A DNA stretch of 64,000 bases from Rhodoligotrophos appendicifer (GCF_007474605.1 NZ_VHKL01000002.1:372001-436000); one strand, 5' to 3'; positions 38,530 through 47,563 are shown, counted from the stretch's first letter. The notes: generated by a model from the letters alone, not told the origin. Translations and numbers: made by a program.

Positions 38530-38720
38530 CTCTTGGCTCCTCCCCGCATGCCGAAAGGCGCCGGTGTTCCTGCCCGACGGAAAACCAGCATCTCCTGCGA
38601 ACAGCATATGATACAGTCGTGCGAAATTCAGCATCCGGAGTGTAGCTTACAGTAGCACACTGCGGTCTGAGGGGGCGGAGCCGTAATCGCTGGTGAACCC
38701 GGCACCCGTGGAAGACGCTT

Positions 38721-40517
38721 ATGCTCGATAGGCCAGCGATTGTAGATCCCGAAGAAATTCGCGCGCAGCTAAGGCGCATCCTCGAGAGCGCGACCTTCGA
38801 CGTCCCCGGACGACTCCGCCATTTCTTGCAGTATGTGGTGGACGAGACGCTGGCCGGGCGCGCCAACCGCCTGAAGGCCTATTCGATCGGCATCGAGGTC
38901 TTCGACCGAAGTCAGAGCTTCGATTCCCAAAGTGATCCCGTGGTCCGCGTCGAGGCCGGGCGCTTGCGGCGTGCGCTCGAGCGCTACTACTTGATGTCTG
39001 GTGCCACGGATCCGATCTTGATCGAGATCCCAAAGGGAGGCTACACGCCACGTTTCACCCTGCGGGCCGCCTTCGCCGATGATGAGGCAGCCCTGCCCAG
39101 TGTCGTCGATCGTCAGGAGCCCAGTCGTTTCCCCAGACAGCAGCGGCTATGGGCGGTCCTCGCGGTCATGGTTGTGGCCATTGGCGTCGGCGGCACTTAC
39201 GGGTATCTCCGATCCGCAGCGTCCGGTGGCTCGCGCGCCCTTCCCGAGTCGCCCGCCCTCGTCGTGGCGCCTTTTATCGATCTTGGCGGCAGTCCAGACA
39301 CGAAACTTTACGCCGCCGGACTCACTGAAGAAATCCTCAGCCAACTCGCACGGTTCAGGGAATTGACCGTGTTCGGCCGGGAGACCTCCGCCACTGTGGA
39401 TCCGATGGTCGATCCCCTGGACCTGCGGTCGACGCTTGGGGTGCGCTTTGTGGTCGAAGGTGCCGTGCGCAGCAGCGCAGACAGGCTCCGGGTAACAGCC
39501 CGACTCCTCGATCTCGACAGCAATGCCATCCTCTGGTCGGAGACATACCACGAGGATCTCACAACGCGTGATCTGTTGACGATCGAACAGGACGTCGCCC
39601 AGAAGGTGGCAACTGCGATCGCCCAGCCCTATGGCACCATCTTTCAGGCCGGGCGAGGGCAGGCACAGCAAAACGCACCTGAAGATCTCGAAGCCTATGG
39701 CTGTACTCTGCGGTTTTACAGCTATCGGAGCGAGTTGAGCTCCGCTACGCATCTGGAGGTCCGAACCTGTCTGGAAGAAGCTGTCGCCCGCTATCCCGAC
39801 TTTGCCACAGCCTGGGCAATGCTCGCCTACCTCTCCCTGGATGAGGACCGGTTCGAATTCAATCCACGCGGTGGCCAGCCGTCAGCAGCGGAGCGTGCGC
39901 TCCGGACCGCAAGGCAGGCGGTCCGCCTCGATCCCACCAATGTCCGGGCGCAGCAGGCCCTCATGACAGCTCTGTTCTTCAACCAGCAGACCGCAGACGC
40001 ATTTCGGGTTGGCGAGGCCGCCTTGAAGCTCAACCCTAACGACACCGAGTTGTTGGGCGAATATGGAAGCCGCGTTGCACAGGCAGGCGATTGGGCTCGC
40101 GGCGCCGAGCTCATCCGGCAGGCACTCGCTCGCAATCCGGGCTATTCGGGATTCTACGACGGAGTGTTGGCGCTGGCGGCTTATATGCAGAACCAGCAGG
40201 AGGAAGCGCTCAGCCTCATTCGGCGCGCCGACATGCAAAAGTTCCCGATCTATTTCGCTGTCGCGGCCCTGATCTATCACGAGGTGGGTCTCGTGGAGGA
40301 GGCGACCGCCGCTCGCGTGCAGTTTCTGAAAATGCGCCCGCATTTCTTCGACGACCTAGACGCCCAGCTGATCAAGCGAAGCTTCAACCCTCAGGACCGG
40401 GCCAAACTGGCTGAAGGCGCCCGCAGAGCCGGATTTCCGGTGCTGGCAAAGCCTCTGTCGCCACCGGCCCCTGACCTTTTGGCTCTTCCTGCGAAAGTCT
40501 CGGACGGCGCCCCGTAG
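38721..40517 (+). CDS. Membrane-anchored TPR protein with N-terminal regulatory-type domain
   Basis: A 598-residue protein. Residues 1-115 form a compact domain (RLRHFLQYVVDETLAGRANR, then SQSFDSQSDPVVRVEAGRLR) that is common at the head of TolB/TPR signalling proteins. One membrane helix follows near 142-163. Next comes a FlgO/TolB N-terminal-like domain (VVAPFIDLGGSPDTKLYAAGLTEEIL), and from about 330 TPR-like helical repeats. Homologues are sometimes mislabelled adenylate cyclases, but no cyclase domain is present. It is divergent from the efflux operon across 191 bases and could be its sensor or regulator, which is inference. Confidence 0.72.
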   Translation: MLDRPAIVDPEEIRAQLRRILESATFDVPGRLRHFLQYVVDETLAGRANRLKAYSIGIEVFDRSQSFDSQSDPVVRVEAGRLRRALERYYLMSGATDPILIEIPKGGYTPRFTLRAAFADDEAALPSVVDRQEPSRFPRQQRLWAVLAVMVVAIGVGGTYGYLRSAASGGSRALPESPALVVAPFIDLGGSPDTKLYAAGLTEEILSQLARFRELTVFGRETSATVDPMVDPLDLRSTLGVRFVVEGAVRSSADRLRVTARLLDLDSNAILWSETYHEDLTTRDLLTIEQDVAQKVATAIAQPYGTIFQAGRGQAQQNAPEDLEAYGCTLRFYSYRSELSSATHLEVRTCLEEAVARYPDFATAWAMLAYLSLDEDRFEFNPRGGQPSAAERALRTARQAVRLDPTNVRAQQALMTALFFNQQTADAFRVGEAALKLNPNDTELLGEYGSRVAQAGDWARGAELIRQALARNPGYSGFYDGVLALAAYMQNQQEEALSLIRRADMQKFPIYFAVAALIYHEVGLVEEATAARVQFLKMRPHFFDDLDAQLIKRSFNPQDRAKLAEGARRAGFPVLAKPLSPPAPDLLALPAKVSDGAP

Positions 40518-40632
40518 CAGCGGCGCGATCGGCGCGGCCCGGCGCTCCTAAGGGGCCCGCGTCTACTCGCCGCGGTCGCCCCGGAGACTTGAGGCACATG
40601 GCCCCTCAACGAAGCGGAATCCTTAAGGAAAA

Positions 40633-40709
40633 TGGTACAGCTGGCCTGGCTTGAACAGGCGACCTCCTGATCCACAATCAGGCGCTCTAACCAACTGAGC
40701 TACAGCTGC
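40633..40709 (-). tRNA. tRNA-His (GTG), no encoded G-1
   Basis: The minus strand gives a 77-base tRNA with anticodon stem CCTGA/TCAGG around loop TTGTGGA (anticodon GTG), T arm with TTCAAGC, and an encoded CCA. The acceptor stem pairs G1 with U72, the discriminator is A73, and the base before G1 is T, so the usual G-1 of tRNA-His is not encoded. This matches the altered tRNA-His of a clade of alphaproteobacteria. Confidence 0.95.
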
Positions 40710-40810
40710 ATCGCGATTTGCGCGCAAAATAGGCGCTCGTTTCGCTGTTGGCAAGGCGCGATCGGCAAGAGGCGGGATCTCGTTATGATGCGGATCCCGC
40801 CAGTCGCTTC

Positions 40811-41815
40811 TTAGCTGCGGCGGGCGCTGCGAACCTGCTCCAAGGAGCGGATCACATTATCCTGCAGAGGCTTGCGCGCCTTGTCCTGAAGCCCCGTGGC
40901 AAGGCCTGCCAATTCCCGCCCCTGAGTCGTGAAGCTTTCGACGGACTGCTTCAGAAACTCCTGCTGGAGCGCAATGGCCTGAGGCACATCGCGGACCGTC
41001 ATCATCTTGCGGAAGAATTCCAAACCCGTGGCCATGTTCACCTGGGTGAACTCCATGAGCTTCTTCTGCATCTCGCCCATGCCGCCCTGCCAGCTCTGGA
41101 CCGAGACATCGAAAGCGCGCGCCTGATCATCGGACAGGCTGCGGATCTGATCGACGGCCTGGGTCGCCTTGGCCTTGCTCTGCGCCACGACCTTGTCGAC
41201 CGCCGGGTGAGGCATCCGTGATTCACCGCTTGCCGTGGGCATCGGGGTCTTCACGGCCTTCTCAGCCAGCTTCATCGTCCCGCTGGTGGCCTTGGCCAGG
41301 GTTTCGCCCGTCGCCTTGCTCATGGTCTCGGCCGGGCCGGCAACAGGCTTGGCAGACGTCCCTGGCTTCGCGGTGGTCTCTGGCTTCGCGGCGGTCTCTG
41401 GCTTCGCGGCGGTCTCAGACTTCGCAGCCGTCTCAGACTTCGCGGTGGTCTCTGACTTCTGAGCGGCCTGCGGCTTTGCGGCGGTGTCGGGCTTGGTTGC
41501 GGCAGCGGTTTTTTCCGCGGCCGGTGCCGACGACTTGGAGGCGGACGCATCGGCATTGGATGCGGCGGTCGTCGACTTCGCTGCTGCAGTATCCGCCTTC
41601 AGTGTGGAGGCCTGGGGCGTGGCTGCTGGCTTGGCTGCGGCGGAACTCGAATGCGAGGCCACGGGAGCGGATCTCACCTCGGCGGTCTTCGCCGATGCCT
41701 TGACCGTCTTGCGCGGGGCTGCACGCTTGGCCGCACGCTTGGCGGGGGCGGGGATCTTCGCTGTCTTGGCTTCGGTCTTCGGTGCCGTGGAGGCGCCCTT
41801 GTCAAGCTCTGTCAT
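40811..41815 (-). CDS. Phasin family protein with Ala/Lys/Pro-rich N-terminal tail
   Basis: A 334-residue protein. The last 130 residues or so are a phasin domain (DVSVQSWQGGMGEMQKKLM, FTQVNMATGLEFFRKMM, QEFLKQSVESFTTQGRELA), an amphipathic helical coat for polyhydroxyalkanoate granules. The first 200 are low-complexity Ala/Lys/Thr/Ser with KPETAAK-type repeats, similar in composition to histone H1 or PhaF tails that contact DNA. ATG 41815 with AAGGA upstream is chosen over 41860. Its promoter carries a PhaR-type palindrome, consistent with induction when polymer accumulates. Confidence 0.85.
   Translation of the reverse strand: MTELDKGASTAPKTEAKTAKIPAPAKRAAKRAAPRKTVKASAKTAEVRSAPVASHSSSAAAKPAATPQASTLKADTAAAKSTTAASNADASASKSSAPAAEKTAAATKPDTAAKPQAAQKSETTAKSETAAKSETAAKPETAAKPETTAKPGTSAKPVAGPAETMSKATGETLAKATSGTMKLAEKAVKTPMPTASGESRMPHPAVDKVVAQSKAKATQAVDQIRSLSDDQARAFDVSVQSWQGGMGEMQKKLMEFTQVNMATGLEFFRKMMTVRDVPQAIALQQEFLKQSVESFTTQGRELAGLATGLQDKARKPLQDNVIRSLEQVRSARRS
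41362..41451. repeat. Five tandem 18-base repeats inside the phasin gene
   Basis: Five consecutive 18-base units start at 41362, 41380, 41398, 41416 and 41434. The consensus is CTGGCTTCGCGGTGGTCT, with a degenerate sixth unit at 41452-41469. They encode the tandem K-[PS]-E-T-[AT]-A hexapeptides of the phasin tail on the minus strand. Such an in-frame repeat can change copy number by slippage and lengthen or shorten the tail. Confidence 0.85.
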
Positions 41816-41899
41816 GGGATTTCCTTTGTCATGTCCGCCGCAGGAATCATTGAAACGCACGCGGTGCGGCGTCCTTCGTCTGCGTTTGGCTTTAACGCC

Positions 41900-41929
41900 A
41901 CTATACGGCCTTTAATGTTGCAGTGCAAC
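41900..41929 (-). promoter_or_regulatory. Phasin promoter with PhaR-type palindrome
   Basis: On the minus strand a -35 TTGCAC (41923-41928) is spaced 17 bases from a -10 TATAGT (41900-41905), a good sigma70-type promoter about 85 bases upstream of the phasin ATG. A perfect palindrome GTTGC-AGT-GCAAC (41917-41929) covers the -35. The TTGC-N3-GCAA shape is that recognised by PhaR repressors that sense polyhydroxyalkanoate granules. The promoter and palindrome are seen; PhaR binding is inferred. Confidence 0.65.
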
Positions 41930-42137
41930 AAAAGGTTCCATTTTCGTCTGTGCCTGGCTTACGGCACCCGCGTGTTAACGAAGAAACCCAGGAAATGTTG
42001 GGCGTCCATGATTTGAGCACCTTTTCCATTGATAGGAGGACAAGAATCATCCGTATCTTGCGGCTGTTAAAGCGACGGACATAGAGTTCGGTGAGAATGA
42101 ACTCAGACACGGGCGAAGGGCCAGCCCGGGAGATTTA

Positions 42138-44987
42138 GTGGTGACCAGAGGGGGACGAGCGAATCTGGAGGCCTTGTCCGAGGCGACCCAGCCGGCTTGG
42201 CTGTGGGACGGCCAGCGGGCGCGGATCGTCTGGGCCAATGCGGCTGCCATCGCCTTTTTCGGTGGTCACTCCCTGTTCGACCTCATCGACCTGCGCTTTG
42301 AGCCGCGCGAGCCTTCCGTGCAGCGGCTCGCCGCCCTGCTGGACAGCCTTGCACCTGGCCGGGAACAGGACGAAATCCTCCGCTTCGCCGCAGGGGTGAC
42401 GGGCCAGCCGATCGCCTGCCGCTGTCACTATCATCGTCTCGCCGATGGGCGGCCCGGAATCCTCGTCGTCGGCCTTGCCGAGCCCGAGCCCGTCCATGAT
42501 CCGTCGGCGCCGGCCGATGCCGTCATGGACGCGCTGCCCCAGGCGGTGATGATCTTCGACGGCGAGGGCGGCCTCCTGCGGGCCAATCGGCCGGCCATGG
42601 ATCTCTTTCCCGGCGCCCGGCGGCGCGACTTGGCCGCTTTGTTCGACGAGGAGCGCAGTGCGACGCGCTTCCTGGAGCGGGTAATGTCCGCGGGGATTGC
42701 AGGAGAAGTGCGGGCCCTCGATACCACTTTCGGCATGCGCGACATCCGTCTCGAGGCTCGCAAGCTCGAGGCCGTGGGGGCCGAACCGCAGCTCATGCTG
42801 GTGTTGGAGGACGTGGCCGAGCGCCGTGCATTGCAGCGCCAGCTCGAGGACAACGCCGCGAGGCTTACCGATTTCGTCGCCGCCAGCGCCGATTTCACGT
42901 TCGAGCTCGATCCCGAACTGCGCTGGATTTCCGTCAGTGGCGGCTTTGCGGAGGCGACCGGCACGGCTGCCGGCGACGTTCTCGGGCTCACCTGGGAGGA
43001 GGCCGCCCGCCGCTTCGGCTATGATGTCCAAGGCACTCTGCACGGCGCCATGGAGCAAGGGCAGGCTTGGCGCGCCATCGTCGAGTGGCAGGGTCCCGTC
43101 GGTCCGTCGACCCTCTGTCTGAGCGCGGTCGCAGTGGCAGGCGGCCGCGGCTATCGCGGCATCGGGGCCGTCGCCCGTTCGCAGAGAGGGGTGCCCGCCG
43201 AGAGATCCGCCGATCAACCCGCAGCGCAGTCGGCCGTCGTGGAGGAGCCCGTTGCGGCTCCTGCGGCAGCACTGAACGAGGCGCCGGTCCAGCCTACAGC
43301 CTCAGCCCAGAGCATCGCCGAACCCGCTTTGCTGGACGCGTCCGAATCCACGGCGGCAGACCCTGAGGCCCCCTTGCGGACTTCCGCCTTGGCTGCGGGA
43401 TCGGCGGAACGCCGCCAGCTCAGCGAGGCGGATGCCGCCGCCTTCGAGAGAATTGCCCGCAGCCTGGGCACCGTGGCGCGCGACATCAGCGCGGTCAGGC
43501 CAGCGGGGTCAACAACCACGCCCCAGGAGTCCGCATCGGATCGGGTGGTGCAGGCTGCTCAGGCGCTGGTCGACAGCATCGATCAGCCGTCGCTGATCCA
43601 TCGCGAGGGACGCGTCCTTGCCGCTAATGCGGGAGCCGCACAGGTTTTCTCTCATGACAGCGTCGAAGCCCTCCTCGCCATCGGTCTCGACGGACTGCTG
43701 CCGGGATGGCGCGTGCGCGGCGAAGAGGCCTGCGTCTCGACCGATGACGGTCGCGTGGCGCCGCATTCGATCACCGCGAAGACCCTCGATCTGCCGGATG
43801 GACAGGTCCGGCAGCTGATCTTCACGCCCCGCAGCGCACCCTTGCCGGAGCGGGAGGCCGGCAGCGAAGGCTGGACGCCGAAGGACGATACGCTGCGGGC
43901 CATCCTGGAGACGGCAACGGACGGCATCCTCATGCTCGAGCGCGACGGCTGCATCCGCAGCTTCAATGCCGGAGCGCAAGCCATTTTCGGCTGCGAGCCG
44001 AGCGCGGCCGTCGGCCGTCCCTTCGCGGAGTTTCTCAGCGCGGAGAGCCGCAAGACCTTCAAGGATTATCTCGACGTCATGACGGAGGGCACTCTGTCGC
44101 CCATCTTCAATGATGGTCGCGAGATCACCGGAGTGGAACGTCAGGGAGGCGAGATCCCGCTGTTCCTCACCATCACCCCGGTGGCGGAAGGCCATGGGTT
44201 CTGCGCCGTGCTGCGCGACATCACCCATTGGAAAAAGGCTGAATCCGATCTCCGCGCCGCCAAGGATGAGGCTGAGCGGACGTCGGCGCAGAAATCCGAG
44301 TTCCTGGCCAATATCAGCCACGAGCTGCGCACGCCGCTGAACGCCATTCTGGGTTTTTCCGAGGTCATGAAGTCGGAGCGGTTCGGTGCCATCCGCAACG
44401 AGAAGTATCTCGGCTATATCGGCGACATCCATGCCAGCGGCGAGCATCTGCTGAGCCTGATCAATGATCTGCTGGACCTGTCGAAAGTGGAGGCCGGCAA
44501 GCTCGAGCTCAACTTCACCGCCGTCAATCTCGTGGATGTGGTGGACCAGGTGGTGCACATCATGCAGGACCAGGCGCGCGAAGCCCGGGTCTTGATGCGG
44601 ACCAGCATCCCGGCGGACCTGCCCTTCGTGGTCGCCGACCAACGGTCCATGCGGCAGATCATCCTCAACCTCCTCTCCAATGCAGTGAAATTCACCGAAC
44701 CCGGCGGCCAAGTCATCGTCTCGCTCGTCATGACGCCCGAGGGGGAGGTGAAGCTCCGGGTCAAGGATACCGGGATCGGCATGACCGAGGAGGAGCTCGT
44801 CGATGCGCTCCAGCCTTTCCGCCGCATCGAGACCAAGCGACGGAGCAGCGGCGGCACCGGGCTCGGCCTGCCGCTGACCAAGGCATTGACGGAGGCCAAC
44901 CGGGCGGGCTTCACCATTTCCAGCCGACCCGAGAGCGGCACCATGGTGGAAATCACCTTCCCCACCACTCGCGTCCTGGCGGAGTAA
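42138..44987 (+). CDS. PAS-domain sensor histidine kinase (PdhS/DivJ/PleC-like)
   Basis: A 949-residue cytoplasmic histidine kinase without membrane helices. Several PAS-like segments precede the catalytic core (roughly residues 15-120, 130-240, 245-345, 500-580 and 595-705), with an Ala/Pro-rich linker near 350-480. The core has H-box ISH728ELRTPLNAILGFSEVMK, N-box QIILNLLSNAVKFT, and G-boxes DTGIGM and GGTGLGLPL. The extended sequence after the H-box (GAIRNEKYLGYIGDIHASGEHLL) is typical of kinases that act on the DivK cell-cycle pathway. A GTG start (42138 or 42141) follows GGGAGA. No response regulator is adjacent, consistent with an orphan kinase of that pathway. The exact orthology is inferred. 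Confidence 0.82.
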   Translation: MVTRGGRANLEALSEATQPAWLWDGQRARIVWANAAAIAFFGGHSLFDLIDLRFEPREPSVQRLAALLDSLAPGREQDEILRFAAGVTGQPIACRCHYHRLADGRPGILVVGLAEPEPVHDPSAPADAVMDALPQAVMIFDGEGGLLRANRPAMDLFPGARRRDLAALFDEERSATRFLERVMSAGIAGEVRALDTTFGMRDIRLEARKLEAVGAEPQLMLVLEDVAERRALQRQLEDNAARLTDFVAASADFTFELDPELRWISVSGGFAEATGTAAGDVLGLTWEEAARRFGYDVQGTLHGAMEQGQAWRAIVEWQGPVGPSTLCLSAVAVAGGRGYRGIGAVARSQRGVPAERSADQPAAQSAVVEEPVAAPAAALNEAPVQPTASAQSIAEPALLDASESTAADPEAPLRTSALAAGSAERRQLSEADAAAFERIARSLGTVARDISAVRPAGSTTTPQESASDRVVQAAQALVDSIDQPSLIHREGRVLAANAGAAQVFSHDSVEALLAIGLDGLLPGWRVRGEEACVSTDDGRVAPHSITAKTLDLPDGQVRQLIFTPRSAPLPEREAGSEGWTPKDDTLRAILETATDGILMLERDGCIRSFNAGAQAIFGCEPSAAVGRPFAEFLSAESRKTFKDYLDVMTEGTLSPIFNDGREITGVERQGGEIPLFLTITPVAEGHGFCAVLRDITHWKKAESDLRAAKDEAERTSAQKSEFLANISHELRTPLNAILGFSEVMKSERFGAIRNEKYLGYIGDIHASGEHLLSLINDLLDLSKVEAGKLELNFTAVNLVDVVDQVVHIMQDQAREARVLMRTSIPADLPFVVADQRSMRQIILNLLSNAVKFTEPGGQVIVSLVMTPEGEVKLRVKDTGIGMTEEELVDALQPFRRIETKRRSSGGTGLGLPLTKALTEANRAGFTISSRPESGTMVEITFPTTRVLAE

Positions 44988-45110
44988 TCCGTCCGCGCCG
45001 GCCGTCTTGATGGACGTGCTCGGCACCTTTTTCTCGACCTTCATGCGCTTCGGTTTGGCCGCAATCGGCTTCTACCGGGATCCCCGTCGCAGCCCGTCGG
45101 AAGGGATCTC

Positions 45111-47543
45111 ATGGTGCCCCAGAAACCCCAATTGACACTCGATCTGCCCACCGCCGGCTTCGAGCGGACGTCCATCCTCGCCGCCCGGGCGATGGCGGCC
45201 CGTCAAACCATCGGGAGCGATGCCGCCCGCAGCAGCGATGCGGCGATGATCGGCCATGCCAATACGATCCATGCCCGTGGCGCAGACGCGGGGGCGAGTG
45301 CGGCGGAGCGGCATGCCTCGCAGGCTCTGCTCGCCCGAGAGGCGGCGATCTGGGCGCGCGCAATGAGCGCCGAGACCCTGACGCCCGAGGATCAGGTCGA
45401 GGGATATCTGTCTCTCTGGAGCATGGCGCTGACGCCCATGACGTCGCCGCAGTTCGAAACGCGGGAGGCGATTGCAGAGCGATGGTCGCAGGCTCACATC
45501 AGGACGGTCCCCCGATCGGAGCCCGTCAGCGGCAGCGGCGGCGAACTCGGCCTGTATTCCGGGTTCGGATACAGGCCGGCACGGACCGATGCCGAAATGG
45601 AGACCTTGCGTCTTGCCCATAAGTCCATGCTGCTCGCCTTCGGCACCTTTAATGGCCTCGACCGGGCCTATTACAAACAGTTTGCGGATTATATCGAGGA
45701 TCAGGGCCCGCAATTCTCCAAGGTGTTTGCCTGGCAAGAGGCGCAGAGGGCCGGGCTCAGCTGGGCGGACTATGCCAGACCCGTGGAAGCAGCCTGGACC
45801 ATTCACCGCCTGACGGGGCGCTGGCCGGAGGCGGACGACACAGCGGCCGATGCGCGCCAGGCCAACATCCTCTCGGTTCTCGCAAGCAGTGGTGGCGGCG
45901 GCTCCATGGGGGCCTGGCACAGCGATGCCTTCGAGAGCGTCTTCAAGAGGCCGCCCTTGCGCGCACCGATCGAGGAGGATGAGACGGGGACCGCCTATCT
46001 CTACAAGGATTCCACAGGTAAATTCGGTCTCGTGCGCCCGGATGGCTCACTGCATCGCTACGAGACGAGCCCGATCAGGGCCGATGGTAGCATCGACCCA
46101 GCAGCGATCGGGCGTGCCATGGGATCATTCGATCGGGTCGTCTGGCAAGATCTGGAGACCAGCAGGCGGACCGGTGCCGAGGAGAGAGTATCCACCCTTC
46201 TCGCAGACGGAGCCGCCAATCATCTGAGGCTGAAGCTCCTCGCCTGGAAGGAGTCCGGCTATGATCGTCATGGTCTGGAGACAGTGCTCCGTGCGGTCGT
46301 TCCCTTCTATGGCAATATCGTCGATGCCGTGAATGATCCCTTGTCGAAGGTGGATGTGCAGAGCCTGGTGATCGACGGCATCGATCTGGCGGTCACGCTG
46401 GGAACGGCGGGTGCCGGCATCCTCAGCAAGCCCGGCTTCGTCGCCGCCAAGCTCGGCATCAAGGGACTGACGGGTGCTGCCAAGGCGAGCGCAATCCTCA
46501 AAATCGCCGTCGAGCATCTGGCGACCAGGGATTCGGCCGTCCTCTTAGGCAAGGGGCTCGCGGATTTCGTGGTTCCCGTCTCCTCGGTGAAGGACATCGT
46601 CAAATCGGCATCCTCGGAATTCTTCCATCATGGGGACGCCGTCCTCAAACCCCTGGGCGCGGGCGCTACAGGGGGTAGTGGCCTGGCGGCCAGTGAGGTG
46701 AGAGCCTACACGCCGAAGGACATTGACGACATTGCCTTCATCGACGAGAGCGTATCCGATCTCGTGCCGGCCAGAGCTCCGGAGGAGATCATCGCCGAAG
46801 GAGCCGTCCACCCCGTAGAGGCTCCCGCCGCGGCAGGACGAACACTCACCAAGCACGGCTATATCGGTCCAGAGCCGTACACCCGGGAGGTGTTCAATCA
46901 CAATGGCCTCAAGACCTATGTGGACCGCCACGAAGAGTTCATGAAGCCGGCGGAAGAGCTGCCGAAGAACGCCAATGGGCTGCTGGTGCGGGACGATTAC
47001 GAACTGCTGTTCCGGGCGGATACGCGCTCACCGGAGGATATCGTCATGGCCGGAGGTTTCGAAGGCTCATATCACTTCTATTATGACCGGATGACCGATG
47101 AGATGGCGCTGATCACCAGCGCTTCGGTGGACGGGGCTATGACCCATGGCCGCGCCGGTGAGGCTTTTACCGGCAATCGGTATTTCTACTATGCGATCGA
47201 GGCCAAAGGCCGGCCCGCCGTCTCGCTCAATGAAAACGCCCTCAAAAATGCAGAAGGGCTGGCGAATTTCCGGGAGGTCGATCCCGTCTATTTCAGGGCG
47301 GAACCGCGCCAGGGTGTGGACACGTATTTCGGTGAGACATGGAAAGTCGACGAGGTGCATGTCGAGGGCGCCATCCCCTTCGACAAGATCTATGTCTTCG
47401 ATGCGAGCCATCCCGGTTGGAACAAGAAGCTCTCTGATCTCAACAAGCAGGGCGAGCTGGGGGCCTTCGGCTATCCGCTTGCGGATCTGCCGGAGGCCAA
47501 GCTCGCGCCGTCACCTGAGGAGTTTCTCTGGTTCGCCGCCTGA
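45111..47543 (+). CDS. Large protein with C-terminal cholera/pertussis toxin-like ADP-ribosyltransferase domain
   Basis: An 810-residue protein of unassigned family. Residues 1-400 are not recognisable, though Ala-rich at the start. The middle (about 400-520) has IPFY-like VVPFYGNIVDAVND and a hydrophobic Gly/Ala-rich stretch, reminiscent of the linker region in large toxins. From about 625 the sequence resembles A subunits of cholera/heat-labile enterotoxin and pertussis toxin: F-R635-A-D-T-R-S-P-E-D-I with following G-G, a T-S-A-S at 669-672 where the STS motif lies, and D-E748-V-H-V-E-G-A-I-P-F-D-K-I-Y aligned to the catalytic Glu and conserved I-P-x-x-x-I-Y. There is no Sec signal. GGAAGGG precedes ATG 45111. 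No immunity gene is evident. The domain call is by eye and needs profile search. Confidence 0.7.
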   Translation: MVPQKPQLTLDLPTAGFERTSILAARAMAARQTIGSDAARSSDAAMIGHANTIHARGADAGASAAERHASQALLAREAAIWARAMSAETLTPEDQVEGYLSLWSMALTPMTSPQFETREAIAERWSQAHIRTVPRSEPVSGSGGELGLYSGFGYRPARTDAEMETLRLAHKSMLLAFGTFNGLDRAYYKQFADYIEDQGPQFSKVFAWQEAQRAGLSWADYARPVEAAWTIHRLTGRWPEADDTAADARQANILSVLASSGGGGSMGAWHSDAFESVFKRPPLRAPIEEDETGTAYLYKDSTGKFGLVRPDGSLHRYETSPIRADGSIDPAAIGRAMGSFDRVVWQDLETSRRTGAEERVSTLLADGAANHLRLKLLAWKESGYDRHGLETVLRAVVPFYGNIVDAVNDPLSKVDVQSLVIDGIDLAVTLGTAGAGILSKPGFVAAKLGIKGLTGAAKASAILKIAVEHLATRDSAVLLGKGLADFVVPVSSVKDIVKSASSEFFHHGDAVLKPLGAGATGGSGLAASEVRAYTPKDIDDIAFIDESVSDLVPARAPEEIIAEGAVHPVEAPAAAGRTLTKHGYIGPEPYTREVFNHNGLKTYVDRHEEFMKPAEELPKNANGLLVRDDYELLFRADTRSPEDIVMAGGFEGSYHFYYDRMTDEMALITSASVDGAMTHGRAGEAFTGNRYFYYAIEAKGRPAVSLNENALKNAEGLANFREVDPVYFRAEPRQGVDTYFGETWKVDEVHVEGAIPFDKIYVFDASHPGWNKKLSDLNKQGELGAFGYPLADLPEAKLAPSPEEFLWFAA

Positions 47544-47563
47544 GCTGAGCCGCCGACGCAAGC

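Noticed and set aside
38721-40517. Adenylate cyclase, the label often given to such TolB/TPR proteins
   Set aside because: No cyclase catalytic domain is present; only the N-terminal domain, membrane helix, TolB-like domain and TPRs are seen.
41362-41469. CRISPR array suggested by regular 18-base repeats
   Set aside because: Repeats are contiguous without spacers and encode an in-frame peptide repeat of the phasin.
45010-45135. A 41-codon hydrophobic small frame (ATG 45010) overlapping the start of the toxin-like gene
   Set aside because: No ribosome binding site, overlaps the next gene, and nothing supports translation; a leader-peptide role cannot be shown.
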